NCBI GenBank assembly: GCA_001796285.1
Contig: MGMD01000025.1
Coordinates: 1-41,687, forward strand
DNA from: Chlamydiae bacterium RIFCSPLOWO2_12_FULL_45_20
GTDB lineage: Bacteria; Chlamydiota; Chlamydiia; Chlamydiales; SM23-39
Direction: 5' to 3'
Length of the DNA: 41,687 nt
The translations under genes and the position numbers were made by a program. The notes under the pieces were generated by a model that was given only the letters and a program-made list of their open reading frames with translations, was not told the origin of the DNA and ran no database searches. Numbering within the stretch: the stretch's first letter is position 1; each line of letters starts with the position of its first letter. Positions 7,616 to 15,370 of the stretch are shown here, one piece after another.

Positions 7616-8606
7616 GATGGACTCCCATCGTTTCCTGAGTAGAAAATTTTAAGCGACTATAACTCGACTTTGTACAAAGCCGAGTTGCAAGCGGAATGTG
7701 GTATATATAAGCCTTTTTCTGTAAATAATCGATGCAAACCACTCTCTCTTTAAAGAAATCTACGCCTAAAATTCCATCGATACCAGAAAAAAGCGGCGAA
7801 ATATAACAAGAGGTAAAACAACAGCTGCCTAAGTGGAAATTTTCTAAAAACAAATCAGATTTTGTTTCTTCTTCATCGAGAAGGCTTTTTTGCTGGATCA
7901 ATGAACGTGTTGACCCAGTATCCAGAAGAAATGCTTTAGAACCCCATTTTGTCTCCATTTTTACGATAGGGCCGAATGGAGCTACCTCAATGGAGGTGCT
8001 TATAAATGGCTCCAGAGAATATCCCCCCTCTTTCATAAGACTCCCTAAATCCTTCGCTATGCAAAAAGTTTCATCGGGAAAATCAAAATAACAGACAAAG
8101 TTTTTAAAAAATCCGTTTCCAATTTTGCCATGACTCATCCAAGAATCAATTTTGCCCCAAACCCATGAAGATAGACTGGGTTCTTTATTCCAATTATTCG
8201 CTTTTCTTATAGCTTCATCATGATCCGTACTAATTTTTGTTTTGTAAGAAATTAAAGATTCTCCGATTTTAAATGTTTCTATTTCGTATATTTCTGAATT
8301 ATATTTTATTCCTTTGAAGTTATAGTTTGTTGAATTGCCTATGAAATGTTTATTTTGAATTTTCTGTATCGCTTTACTTTGGAATGAAAGTTGCGTGTCT
8401 GATCCGCTGTCGATCAAAAAATAAAACTTTTGTTTTTCAATTTCTACCTCGATATGAGGTCCTTTCAGGATAGACAGATAGCGGATTGGAATTTTTATAA
8501 AATGCTTTTTCGTCAATGACCGTCTTGATGTTTCATAAAATGAGTAAATAAAAACACCTAGAGATCCGATAGTAACGATGCATCCTAAGGAAAGAGCTTT
8601 TATCAT
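7566..8606 (-). CDS. Membrane-anchored two-lobed aspartyl protease (retropepsin/pepsin-like)
   Basis: This 346-residue protein contains two aspartyl-protease active-site motifs, FLIDSGSD (Asp near residue 66) and [10 protein letters not shown] (Asp near residue 229). Each lobe ends with a similar block: [17 protein letters not shown] for the first and [17 protein letters not shown] for the second. That duplicated layout is a pepsin-like bilobed fold built from retropepsin-like halves, which is uncommon in bacteria. One hydrophobic segment near residues 6-22 would anchor it in the inner membrane or act as an uncleaved signal, placing the protease domain outside the cytoplasm. The ATG at 8606 shares its first base with the stop codon of the upstream small gene (TGATG), so translation is probably coupled. 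The DNA is A+T rich compared with pckG. Function unknown; proteolysis itself is inferred from the two Asp motifs. Confidence 0.75.
   Translation of the reverse strand: MIKALSLGCIVTIGSLGVFIYSFYETSRRSLTKKHFIKIPIRYLSILKGPHIEVEIEKQKFYFLIDSGSDTQLSFQSKAIQKIQNKHFIGNSTNYNFKGIKYNSEIYEIETFKIGESLISYKTKISTDHDEAIRKANNWNKEPSLSSWVWGKIDSWMSHGKIGNGFFKNFVCYFDFPDETFCIAKDLGSLMKEGGYSLEPFISTSIEVAPFGPIVKMETKWGSKAFLLDTGSTRSLIQQKSLLDEEETKSDLFLENFHLGSCCFTSCYISPLFSGIDGILGVDFFKERVVCIDYLQKKAYIYHIPLATRLCTKSSYSRLKFSTQETMGVHLTKYQESLIPAYFAAD
7661..7686. repeat. 26-bp near-perfect palindrome downstream of pckG
   Basis: Bases 7661-7673 and 7674-7686 are reverse complements with one mismatch, and the core is TTTGTACAAA. It lies 46 bases after the pckG stop, inside the 3' coding region of the opposing protease gene. 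No T-run follows on either strand, so it is not a standard terminator. It could be an RNA hairpin limiting read-through, a protein-binding site or chance. Confidence 0.5.
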
Positions 8607-8938
8607 CACTGCGGCTTATTCTTTGAGTCTGCATCCTGACAAGATCTATCAGAATCTCCCTGATTTTCCGAAGGGGGTTCCTTTGATTCATCTTTTGATT
8701 CCCAAACCCAAGTTATGGTTCCTTCTATTTTTTTTCCTCTTTCCTCGTCCCAAGATCCAGTGATTTTCCCTTCAGTTCTGTCGGGTTTTGACATCATAGG
8801 CTTTAAAAGAATGTGAGAATAGGGATTGCACGTTAAGTTTTTAAGTTCTCTCCCCATCGGGTCATATCCTATCGGATCTTTTCCGTTATTGTCGTACGCA
8901 GAAAAACTGTCTGAACTATCTAGAGCATAAATATCCAT
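8606..8938 (-). CDS. Small acidic protein coupled to the aspartyl protease
   Basis: I do not recognise this 110-residue protein. It is hydrophilic, with no signal peptide or membrane segment. It has an Asp/Gly/Tyr-rich N-terminal part (NNGKDPIGYDPMGRE) and a central block with two similar pieces (GKITGSWDEE and GKKIEGTITWVWES), followed by a low-complexity charged tail rich in Asp, Glu, Ser and Lys. Its stop overlaps the protease start by one base, and a GAGAG ribosome site precedes its own ATG, so the pair forms a two-gene operon. It could be a partner, inhibitor or substrate of the protease, but nothing in the sequence decides this. Confidence 0.55.
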   Translation of the reverse strand: MDIYALDSSDSFSAYDNNGKDPIGYDPMGRELKNLTCNPYSHILLKPMMSKPDRTEGKITGSWDEERGKKIEGTITWVWESKDESKEPPSENQGDSDRSCQDADSKNKPQ

Positions 8939-9105
8939 CTTAAACTCTCATTGGGTTTGCTAAAATTTCAGTTTGAGATGGGCGGATTATGGGTTTTTTT
9001 ATGAAAAAAATCAAAAATTTTCTTTTTTGACGAACATAAAATAAAAAAAAGATTTAACAAAAATTTCTCCATCATGTATCATCCATTGCCCAAAAGGAGG
9101 GTGTA
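8939..9105. promoter_or_regulatory. Divergent, A+T-rich promoter region
   Basis: This gap separates the leftward small-protein/protease operon from the rightward coiled-coil operon. It holds long A and T tracts and a TTGACG (9028-9033) that could serve as a -35 box for the rightward genes, although the sequence 16-18 bases further on is a poor -10. A strong AAGGAGG ribosome site (9094-9100) ends the region. Confidence 0.4.
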
Positions 9106-10107
9106 ATGCTTCCATTACAGCCGGTAGGGCAAACGTCACTTCCTGGAGGAGCTTGTCTTTCAGAGAATCCACAGGATCAACGGGTTTCTCTCACAGCAAG
9201 GAACATTTTCGAAAGTCTCAAGCAAAATCTTCTCTGGTTTTGGAGAGCCTTCGTAATGGGTATCCAAGCTACAACAGGAAAAATAGGAATAGTCTTTTTC
9301 AACGCGCTCTTCTGGATCCATCCAACACTGGGCCATTACGCAGAAACCATCACTTTACGCATTTGTAATATCTGGCAAGAAATGCAAAGAGTCTGGAGGG
9401 AAGAAGAGGTACAAAAAACTGTACAAAGACTTCAGCAAGAAAATGAGACACTGAAAAGTGTCGCTGTCGATCTAACTCGCGAGCTGCAAGAAAAAGCTCC
9501 TCTGGCCGCCCAGCACACCATGCTCACAGGTAAAGTGCAGTTTTTAGAAGATCAACTTCAGAATACGGATCAGCAACGAGAACAGGCCAACCTTGCTCGA
9601 ATTGCAGCGAATCAATCTCTGCTGGCCAGTATTCAGCACAATAAACATCTGGTTCAGGAAAATACAACTCTCAAGACTCAACTAAGTACGACAAAGGAGC
9701 TTGTCATTTCTCTTGATACGGATAGGGAACATTGGAAAGCTAGGCGAAAGTTCGAAGAAGAAGGGCTTACTGCCGCTCGAGAGCTGGTAACAGGGACTGA
9801 GCATCTCCAGCAGCAAATTCATGAATTGAACGGGCTAGGCACCGTTCCTGAGAGTAACAGAACAGGATTGGATCAGCGTCTCGAAGCACTGGTTCCCTCT
9901 TTGCTTCAGAATATCCAGTGCACTCTAGGGACTCTTGAGAAAGCACAAACCAGGCTTCCGGTTAATTCTACAGGATATTTTGCTCTGCAATCAGCCAAAG
10001 GGGCTCTCACGAGTATTACACAAGTAACTGATCAGGTGCTGAACCTTTTGAAATTTCATTCAGATTGGAACCCTTTGACCCATCAGACCGAGGGAGAAAC
10101 ACCATGA
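9106..10107 (+). CDS. Coiled-coil protein with N-terminal hydrophobic region; candidate Inc-like or secreted protein
   Basis: I find no named family for this 333-residue protein. After a polar N-terminus (1-35) comes a hydrophobic stretch at about 41-73 (LLWFWRAFVMGI ... IGIVFFNALFW) that could form one hairpin or two short membrane segments. Residues 90-240 are rich in Glu, Gln, Leu and Lys in a heptad-like pattern, predicting a long coiled coil. The C-terminal 90 residues look helical. A hydrophobic hairpin plus coiled coil is the general layout of chlamydial inclusion-membrane (Inc) proteins, which are type III secreted. That is an analogy, not a demonstrated identity. AAGGAGG precedes the ATG. 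Its stop overlaps the next gene in an ATGA. Confidence 0.6.
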   Translation: MLPLQPVGQTSLPGGACLSENPQDQRVSLTARNIFESLKQNLLWFWRAFVMGIQATTGKIGIVFFNALFWIHPTLGHYAETITLRICNIWQEMQRVWREEEVQKTVQRLQQENETLKSVAVDLTRELQEKAPLAAQHTMLTGKVQFLEDQLQNTDQQREQANLARIAANQSLLASIQHNKHLVQENTTLKTQLSTTKELVISLDTDREHWKARRKFEEEGLTAARELVTGTEHLQQQIHELNGLGTVPESNRTGLDQRLEALVPSLLQNIQCTLGTLEKAQTRLPVNSTGYFALQSAKGALTSITQVTDQVLNLLKFHSDWNPLTHQTEGETP

Positions 10108-10649
10108 ATCCTACCAGTTCAAACAGTGAGCGAATCTTGTGGAAACGATTGCAACGTGCTGATCAAGAGGTCGTAGAATTACAGCTCGCAGCCGCAAGGA
10201 TACAAGGGCAATGTGATGTTAGAATATGCCAAGAAATTAACCTTAGAGAGGAGACAGAGGGCAAGCTGACGCACGTCCAGACAGAAATTGTCAGCCTGCA
10301 GAACCAACTAGCAGACAAGAGTCGTAGAATTCAAGAGCTGACCGAGGCAGGCCGTCGAGATCAAGAAAGTATTCATTTAAAAGGGCAAGAAATAGCGGCG
10401 CTTGAACAACAGTTAGAATTGCTCAGACAACAGTTGGCAGTTAGTTTACAGCGTATTAACACGCTAGAAGTCGCGCTCAGGGATATGGCTGAAACAACAA
10501 GAAAAAATCAGGAGGTTATTCTCAAAAAACTCAGCGGTATTGCTCCTGAAAACACAGGGGACAGTACGCTTATCTATAAGTTATGGGATGCGTTCGGGGC
10601 AGTCTTTGGTCCCGGTGGAATCCGGCAGCTCTGGAATCAATCACAATAA
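10104..10649 (+). CDS. Coiled-coil protein, partner of the preceding gene
   Basis: This 181-residue protein is almost entirely Gln/Glu/Leu-rich helix (about residues 10-140), with a short C-terminal region containing aromatic and Gly residues (YKLWDAFGAVFGPGG) and ending NQSQ. It has no membrane segment or recognised domain. The reading frame is open further upstream, but the ATG at 10104 is chosen because AGGGAG lies just ahead and the ATGA overlaps the previous stop, implying translational coupling. The two coiled-coil proteins may assemble together. Confidence 0.6.
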   Translation: MNPTSSNSERILWKRLQRADQEVVELQLAAARIQGQCDVRICQEINLREETEGKLTHVQTEIVSLQNQLADKSRRIQELTEAGRRDQESIHLKGQEIAALEQQLELLRQQLAVSLQRINTLEVALRDMAETTRKNQEVILKKLSGIAPENTGDSTLIYKLWDAFGAVFGPGGIRQLWNQSQ

Positions 10650-10685
10650 AAATGGCTCTTTTTAGGTAAGGAAGCGGAAGAATCA

Positions 10686-10705
10686 ATGGGTCGCTTCGAT
10701 CCCAT
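10686..10705. repeat. Short hairpin upstream of the MFS-hemN-hemG operon
   Basis: ATGGGTCG and CGATCCCAT pair with one bulged T around a 3-base loop. It lies in the 114-base gap between the coiled-coil pair and the MFS gene. There is no T-run after it, so its role as terminator, attenuator or protein site is unknown. Confidence 0.3.
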
Positions 10706-10763
10706 CGTGTGTTGGGACAATCCTTGTTTTGAAAAGAACCCGCCCTTCAGATAGATTGAATGG

Positions 10764-11996
10764 ATGGAATCAAAAAAAGCGCAAAAAAGACAATTTTTTG
10801 TCGTATTGATGATCGTCTTCTTAGGTTTTTTGGGGATTTCTATGCCCTATCTGATCTTCCCCGCTCTTTTTCTTAACCCAGTGTATTCTATCTTATCTCC
10901 AGAAACAAGCTCGCTCACTAGGTCTTTATTGTTAGGGGTCACGTTGGCTGCTTACCCACTGGGCCAATTCATCGGTTCTCCTATTCTGGGCGCCCTTTCA
11001 GATGATTATGGCCGCAAGGGAATCATGTTCACGAGTCTACTGGTGACGTCGCTAGCTAGTCTCTTTTCTGGTTTTGCCATCCGTTTCGAACACTTGAGTC
11101 TCTTGATTTTCAGTAGATTCATAGCAGGTCTTATGGAAGGCAATATTGCTATTGCAAGGGCCATTGCTGCAGACTTAAAAGGACTGCCTAAACATCAAAC
11201 ATTTGGAAAAATCAATGCCACGACGGCAACAGCCTATCTCATCGGCCCCCTGATCGGCGGTCTTTTGACAGACCGGGCCGTCTTCAAAGAACTGACTGTG
11301 GCCACGCCGTTTTATGTGGTCGCCGTTCTGTTTTTTTGTATTGCAATCCTTTCCTCGCTTGTCCTTCACAAGTCTCTTCCTTCTAAAAAAAAAGAACGTA
11401 CTTTCAAAGAGCGCGTACATTTCCCTCGTAGAATGAAAGGGCTGTTCGCAAATCCCCAGCTCAAATCTTTAATACTCACTTCTACTTTCTTCACCCTCGC
11501 GGTCGATATTTTTTATGAATTTGGTCCTGTCTTTCTCACTGTCCAGTGGATGTATGCTCCATCTCAGCTGATTTTTTATAGCGCCATTCTTTGTTTAGGA
11601 CTCATGGCCGGGAATGGATGGCTGCCCACCTTTGTCTCACAACGCACCGTTCAAAGATGGCCGATTTTCGGGGCCATGTTTGCCTTCGCTCTTCTTGTAG
11701 CAGGTATTGTGGGCATTGCTATTCCTTCTGCTATCATTTTGCTTTTTTTCTTAAGCGGGCTTGTCATCGGTTTGGCCGTGACATTACTCACTGTAAAAAT
11801 TTCCGATGCCGCCTCCGATCGGATCCAAGGAGAAGTGATGGGAGTGCAGGTCTCTCTTCGCGTCCTCGGCGATGCCATCATTTGTCTATTTGGCGGGGTT
11901 CTTTTGATCCTCTCTTCGCAATTGATTCTCCTTTTCGCAAGTCTTCTCTCTCTTTTTGCTCTCGTCTATTACTTCCTAAAAGGTCCAAGCCAATGA
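10764..11996 (+). CDS. MFS transporter in the hemN-hemG operon
   Basis: This 410-residue MFS protein has 12 predicted membrane segments and motif A in GALSDDYGRKG (76-86). It is a paralog of the MFS protein encoded at 15371: both share the same early pattern (LNP-x-Y followed by ETS a few residues later, ahead of the second membrane segment). The TetA-like drug exporters are the closest general group I can name. Its stop overlaps the hemN start in an ATGA, so it is translated with the heme genes. That arrangement raises the possibility that it moves a porphyrin, heme precursor or related metabolite, although TetA-like MFS genes are common in chlamydiae and substrates cannot be read from sequence. 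Confidence 0.82.
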   Translation: MESKKAQKRQFFVVLMIVFLGFLGISMPYLIFPALFLNPVYSILSPETSSLTRSLLLGVTLAAYPLGQFIGSPILGALSDDYGRKGIMFTSLLVTSLASLFSGFAIRFEHLSLLIFSRFIAGLMEGNIAIARAIAADLKGLPKHQTFGKINATTATAYLIGPLIGGLLTDRAVFKELTVATPFYVVAVLFFCIAILSSLVLHKSLPSKKKERTFKERVHFPRRMKGLFANPQLKSLILTSTFFTLAVDIFYEFGPVFLTVQWMYAPSQLIFYSAILCLGLMAGNGWLPTFVSQRTVQRWPIFGAMFAFALLVAGIVGIAIPSAIILLFFLSGLVIGLAVTLLTVKISDAASDRIQGEVMGVQVSLRVLGDAIICLFGGVLLILSSQLILLFASLLSLFALVYYFLKGPSQ

Positions 11997-13348
11997 ACAG
12001 AAAAGCCTGCTTGGCACAAAGCGATCTCATCCACGTCATGCCGGAGCTGCTTTCCCAATGGAATAGTTCAGTTCCCCGATATACGAGCTATCCAACAGCT
12101 CCTCAATTTCATGAAATAAGCACCTCTTTATATCAAGAAAAGCTCCGCGCATTTGACCAGTCTGAAAAACCGCTCTCTCTATACGTTCACATCCCTTTTT
12201 GCCGCTCCATGTGTCTATTTTGCGGCTGCTCTGTCGTGCTCAACCGCAGGGCAGATCGGGCTCAACAATACTTGGACCATCTGCTTAAAGAAGTGGAGCT
12301 TGTCGCATCAAATTTTTGTAAAAAAAGAAAGGTAGCCCAACTCCACTTAGGAGGAGGCACTCCGACGACGCTATCGGAAAAGCAGTTTGAGATCTTGTTT
12401 GCTACAATACAGGAACATTTCACCATGCTCCCAGAAGCGGAAATTTCTATTGAAATCGACCCTCGCACAGTGCTTACCGATGACGGAAAAAAACTCTTGT
12501 CCTTGAAAAGGCTTGGGTTTAATCGAGTCAGTTTTGGCGTACAGGATCTCGATCCCCAAGTACAAGAGGCAGTCAGGCGTCGCCAAAGCGAAGAAATGAC
12601 AGTCTCTACCTTCCTAAAGGCTCGTGATCTGGGTTTTCACAGCATCAACATAGATCTCATCTATGGACTCCCTTTCCAAACAGTCGATCGCTTTTCAAAA
12701 ACTGTGGAGAAAATCCTCGAACTCAAACCGGATCGGATTGCATTGTTCTCCTATGCAAAAATCCCCTGGCTGAAAAAACATCAAATGGCTATTCCCGACA
12801 AAACCCTGCCCTCTACAGAAGAAAAATTCCGTATTTACGTCGACGCAAGGGCTCGCTTCATGACAGGAGGGTACACCGCGATAGGCATGGACCATTTTTG
12901 TTTGGCCTCCGATCCCCTGTCAACAGCCTACTTTCAAAAAAAATTAACCCGAAATTTTCAAGGCTATACCGTAGAACTCGCAGAAGACATGATCGGTTTC
13001 GGTCTCACCTCGATTGGATTTATTGAAAATGCCTACTTTCAAAATAGAAAAGATTTAGAAAGCTATCAAAAAGCTGTGGCCAAGGGCGACGTTTCAGCAG
13101 CTAAAGGTTATGTCTTGACCGAAGAAGATATTCGTAGACGAAAGATTATCTTAAGTCTCATGTGCCATTTTGAGGTGGAAAAAAGAGGTCTCCCAGAAGT
13201 AGATTTAACCCAGCTAAAAGAAGAGGGGCTTCTTTTTGAAACCCAAGAGGCGCTCATCGCCACTCCCCTTGGACGCTTGTTTATTCGACGGATTGCAGCA
13301 AAATTCGACGCATACACTGCGCAAGGGAATTTTTCAAGAGTCGTGTGA
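11993..13348 (+). CDS. hemN: Oxygen-independent coproporphyrinogen III dehydrogenase
   Basis: HemN is a cytosolic radical-SAM enzyme that converts coproporphyrinogen III to protoporphyrinogen IX without oxygen. The 451-residue protein has the HemN cluster motif CxxxCxxCxC at Cys70, Cys74, Cys77 and Cys79 (HIPFCRSMCLFCGC), then HLGGGTPTTL, EIDPRT and SFGVQDLDPQVQ, all typical of HemN rather than the shorter HemW/HemZ group. The full N-terminal region (PRYTSYPTAPQF) is present. The frame is open far upstream, inside the MFS gene, but the ATG at 11993 overlaps the MFS stop (ATGA) and gives the normal family length. hemG follows with a GTGA overlap. As I recall, hemN next to hemG also occurs in Chlamydia. 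Confidence 0.95.
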   Translation: MNRKACLAQSDLIHVMPELLSQWNSSVPRYTSYPTAPQFHEISTSLYQEKLRAFDQSEKPLSLYVHIPFCRSMCLFCGCSVVLNRRADRAQQYLDHLLKEVELVASNFCKKRKVAQLHLGGGTPTTLSEKQFEILFATIQEHFTMLPEAEISIEIDPRTVLTDDGKKLLSLKRLGFNRVSFGVQDLDPQVQEAVRRRQSEEMTVSTFLKARDLGFHSINIDLIYGLPFQTVDRFSKTVEKILELKPDRIALFSYAKIPWLKKHQMAIPDKTLPSTEEKFRIYVDARARFMTGGYTAIGMDHFCLASDPLSTAYFQKKLTRNFQGYTVELAEDMIGFGLTSIGFIENAYFQNRKDLESYQKAVAKGDVSAAKGYVLTEEDIRRRKIILSLMCHFEVEKRGLPEVDLTQLKEEGLLFETQEALIATPLGRLFIRRIAAKFDAYTAQGNFSRVV

Positions 13349-14481
13349 AGCATAAACAAAGTCCAGCCAAAATTATCGTTGTTGGAGGCGGCATCACAGG
13401 CCTCAGCGCTGCTTGGGTTGCAAAAAAAGCCTACCCCAATAGCGACCTTACTCTATATGAAAAACAAGATCGTTTAGGGGGCTGGATCCAAACCAGTTTC
13501 GAAGGAGGGTTTCTTTTCGAAAAAGGGCCCAGAACCTTTCAGGCATCGAGAAGCCCCCACCTTCTCGCGCTGATCCAAGAACTGGGCCTCCCCATTCTCA
13601 GATCTGTCCCATCCGCATCCAAAAGATTCCTCCTCCATCAAGGAAAACTCAGGAGTTTGGGTTCTTTACTCCCCAGTTTTCTTCCCCATCTCATTCGAGA
13701 ATGCTTCATCCCACCAAAAACTAGTGAAGAGGAATCGATCTACGACTTTGCCTCCCGAAGATTTGGTCCAAAGCTCGCCGAACAGTTTTTTGACCCACTC
13801 ACTTTAGGGGTGTATGCGGGAGACATGAGAAAACTATCCATTCAAGCATGCTTTCCCGCTTTTCATCAGATGGAACAAGAGCACGGTTCCATCGTAAAAG
13901 CTTTTTTCTACCAACAAACATCTGGCCAAAAAGGACTTTTCACCCTTCCAGGAGGGATGCAAACTCTGATCGATACCCTTCGTGAAAAATTAGACTGTAC
14001 GTTCGTCCTTAACACTTTGGTTGAAAAAATGGATAGCCACTCCATTCATATTCAGGGTCAGAGAATCGAGGCAGATCTCGTGATCAACGCTCTTCCTCCA
14101 GAAGTCCCCAAACAGTCTCTTTGGGTAGTCCATGTCGCTTATCTAGGCGATGTACTCAAAAAAAAGGGATTCGGCTATCTCATCCCCACGCAAGAGAAAG
14201 AAAATGTCCTCGGAGTGATCTTCGACTCCGCTATATTCCCACAGCAAAATCAGAGGGATGAGACCCGCCTTACAGCCATGGTAAGAGCCCAAGAAAAAAA
14301 CCCTTTAGAAGCAACAAGAGACGCCTTCAAACGACATCTAGGGTTGAACCAAACGCCCGCGTTCTCCTCCCTATTTTTCGCGCAAGACGCTATCCCTCAA
14401 TTTTTTGTCGGCTGTAAACAATTTGTTGGCATTTCTGTTGACGCTTGTATTCAAAGAGGTAAAATAATTTTTGACAATTGA
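13345..14481 (+). CDS. hemG: Protoporphyrinogen oxidase (HemY-type FAD enzyme)
   Basis: This 378-residue flavoprotein oxidises protoporphyrinogen IX (or coproporphyrinogen) at the end of heme synthesis. Chlamydial annotations name it hemG, although the fold is HemY-type. The FAD-binding dinucleotide fold is at residues 9-23 (IIVVGGGITGLSAAW), followed by LYEKQDRLGGWI and the FEKGPRTFQ segment. The C-terminus ends with the usual FAD-contact region (VGISVDACIQRG), so the protein is complete although shorter than typical 430-470-residue relatives. The start is GTG, overlapping the hemN stop by 4 bases. The last codons hold a perfect TTGACA (14471-14476) that may be the -35 box of the next gene. 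Confidence 0.9.
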   Translation: MKHKQSPAKIIVVGGGITGLSAAWVAKKAYPNSDLTLYEKQDRLGGWIQTSFEGGFLFEKGPRTFQASRSPHLLALIQELGLPILRSVPSASKRFLLHQGKLRSLGSLLPSFLPHLIRECFIPPKTSEEESIYDFASRRFGPKLAEQFFDPLTLGVYAGDMRKLSIQACFPAFHQMEQEHGSIVKAFFYQQTSGQKGLFTLPGGMQTLIDTLREKLDCTFVLNTLVEKMDSHSIHIQGQRIEADLVINALPPEVPKQSLWVVHVAYLGDVLKKKGFGYLIPTQEKENVLGVIFDSAIFPQQNQRDETRLTAMVRAQEKNPLEATRDAFKRHLGLNQTPAFSSLFFAQDAIPQFFVGCKQFVGISVDACIQRGKIIFDN

Positions 14482-14501
14482 ATTATAATGCTAATTATAG
14501 T
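14471..14501 (+). promoter_or_regulatory. Candidate promoter for the 14575 gene
   Basis: A perfect TTGACA (14471-14476) lies 19 bases from TATAGT (14496-14501); a perfect TATAAT (14484-14489) also lies in between but is too close to pair with it. The stretch is A+T rich. The long spacer lowers confidence. Confidence 0.35.
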
Positions 14502-14574
14502 AGTATAAATGTAGGTGGCTATTGTCCATCTAATGCTTCTAATAATTTAATAATATAAAAGGTTGGAGTGAAAA

Positions 14575-15081
14575 ATGTATATTAATCCAATAAAAGCGAA
14601 AGGGGTAACTTCGCAGCCGAAAGTTGCCACTCCGTTCGTTGCAAGCGCTGCAAAGGTCGCGAAGGGGATCCACATTCCAAAAGGCGCTAGTAAAGGGGAG
14701 TTTAAGGGGAGAATGTGGACGCCTTTAACTCAGGCAAAAAAACTGGCGCAAGAGATCCAAAAGCATTGGAATCAGTGGGATTTAGAGCACACTGCAAGCC
14801 AGATTATCGAGCTTGAGGATAGGGTTTTAGCAATACAGGGAACTTCCTCTCAAATAGAAAAAATCAAAAAGATTCAGCAAAGGTTGCACTTTCAGTTTGT
14901 GCATCCGGGAGCTACAGAGCTTTTTGACAATGACCGAGAGGAAACGATGCCTCCCTCATTTTTGCAGACGATCCAGGATATTATGCAAAGAGTCCTTCGA
15001 TCCCATTCACTGGCTCCTTTTCAGGAGTTAACTTTGAATCAGCAAAGAGAAGTTTTCCGCATTGTTGAGGAGGGTAAATGA
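14575..15081 (+). CDS. Hypothetical soluble protein
   Basis: I do not recognise this 168-residue protein. The N-terminal 45 residues are basic and rich in Ala, Lys, Pro, Gly and Thr (IKAKGVTSQPKVATPFVASAAKVAKG), like a disordered secretion signal or tail. The rest is helical and amphipathic (about 50-105 and 125-168), with no membrane segment. A disordered N-terminus plus helical body is seen in many type III substrates, but this is weak evidence. A GGAG ribosome site precedes the ATG. The stop overlaps the next gene in ATGA, so the two are coupled. Confidence 0.6.
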   Translation: MYINPIKAKGVTSQPKVATPFVASAAKVAKGIHIPKGASKGEFKGRMWTPLTQAKKLAQEIQKHWNQWDLEHTASQIIELEDRVLAIQGTSSQIEKIKKIQQRLHFQFVHPGATELFDNDREETMPPSFLQTIQDIMQRVLRSHSLAPFQELTLNQQREVFRIVEEGK

Positions 15082-15344
15082 GTCCAGAAGGGTTAGCTCA
15101 TGCTTTAGAAGGATATGTTGAGGCGCTGAGACATCAGGTAGCCGTTGCGGAAGCCTTTTTCTTCGGGAGGCTTACCGAGGGGATGGAAGGATTGATGTAT
15201 TTGCCTGAAGATATCAGATTGCGGATTGACCAAATCATTTGGCAAACTTCCGGTGGCCAGGCGATCGATCCGACAGAAAAAGAGTCTCAGTCGCTGATTG
15301 CGGCGGCTATTATGAAAAGTGTAGACGAGCGTATGGACTTATAA
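15078..15344 (+). CDS. Small helical protein coupled to the 14575 gene
   Basis: This 88-residue protein has no family I can name. It looks wholly helical and acidic, with an amphipathic first half (EALRHQVAVAEAFFFGRLTEGMEGL). Its ATG overlaps the previous stop (ATGA), and AGGG lies a few bases ahead. Small acidic proteins coupled to a larger gene are sometimes chaperones, which would fit a substrate-chaperone pair here, but that is conjecture. Confidence 0.55.
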   Translation: MSPEGLAHALEGYVEALRHQVAVAEAFFFGRLTEGMEGLMYLPEDIRLRIDQIIWQTSGGQAIDPTEKESQSLIAAAIMKSVDERMDL

Positions 15345-15351
15345 TCTCAAC

Positions 15352-15369
15352 ATCTGATACTTGTCAGAT
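15352..15369. repeat. Inverted repeat abutting an MFS start codon
   Basis: ATCTGA and TCAGAT flank a 6-base spacer and end one base before the ATG of the MFS gene at 15371. No Shine-Dalgarno sequence is visible in front of that ATG. The repeat could be an operator or an RNA hairpin affecting initiation. Confidence 0.4.
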
Positions 15370-15370
15370 T

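Noticed and set aside
11591..11992. N-terminal extension of the hemN frame
   Set aside because: It lies in the MFS gene in another frame. The ATG at 11993 overlaps the MFS stop and gives the usual HemN length.
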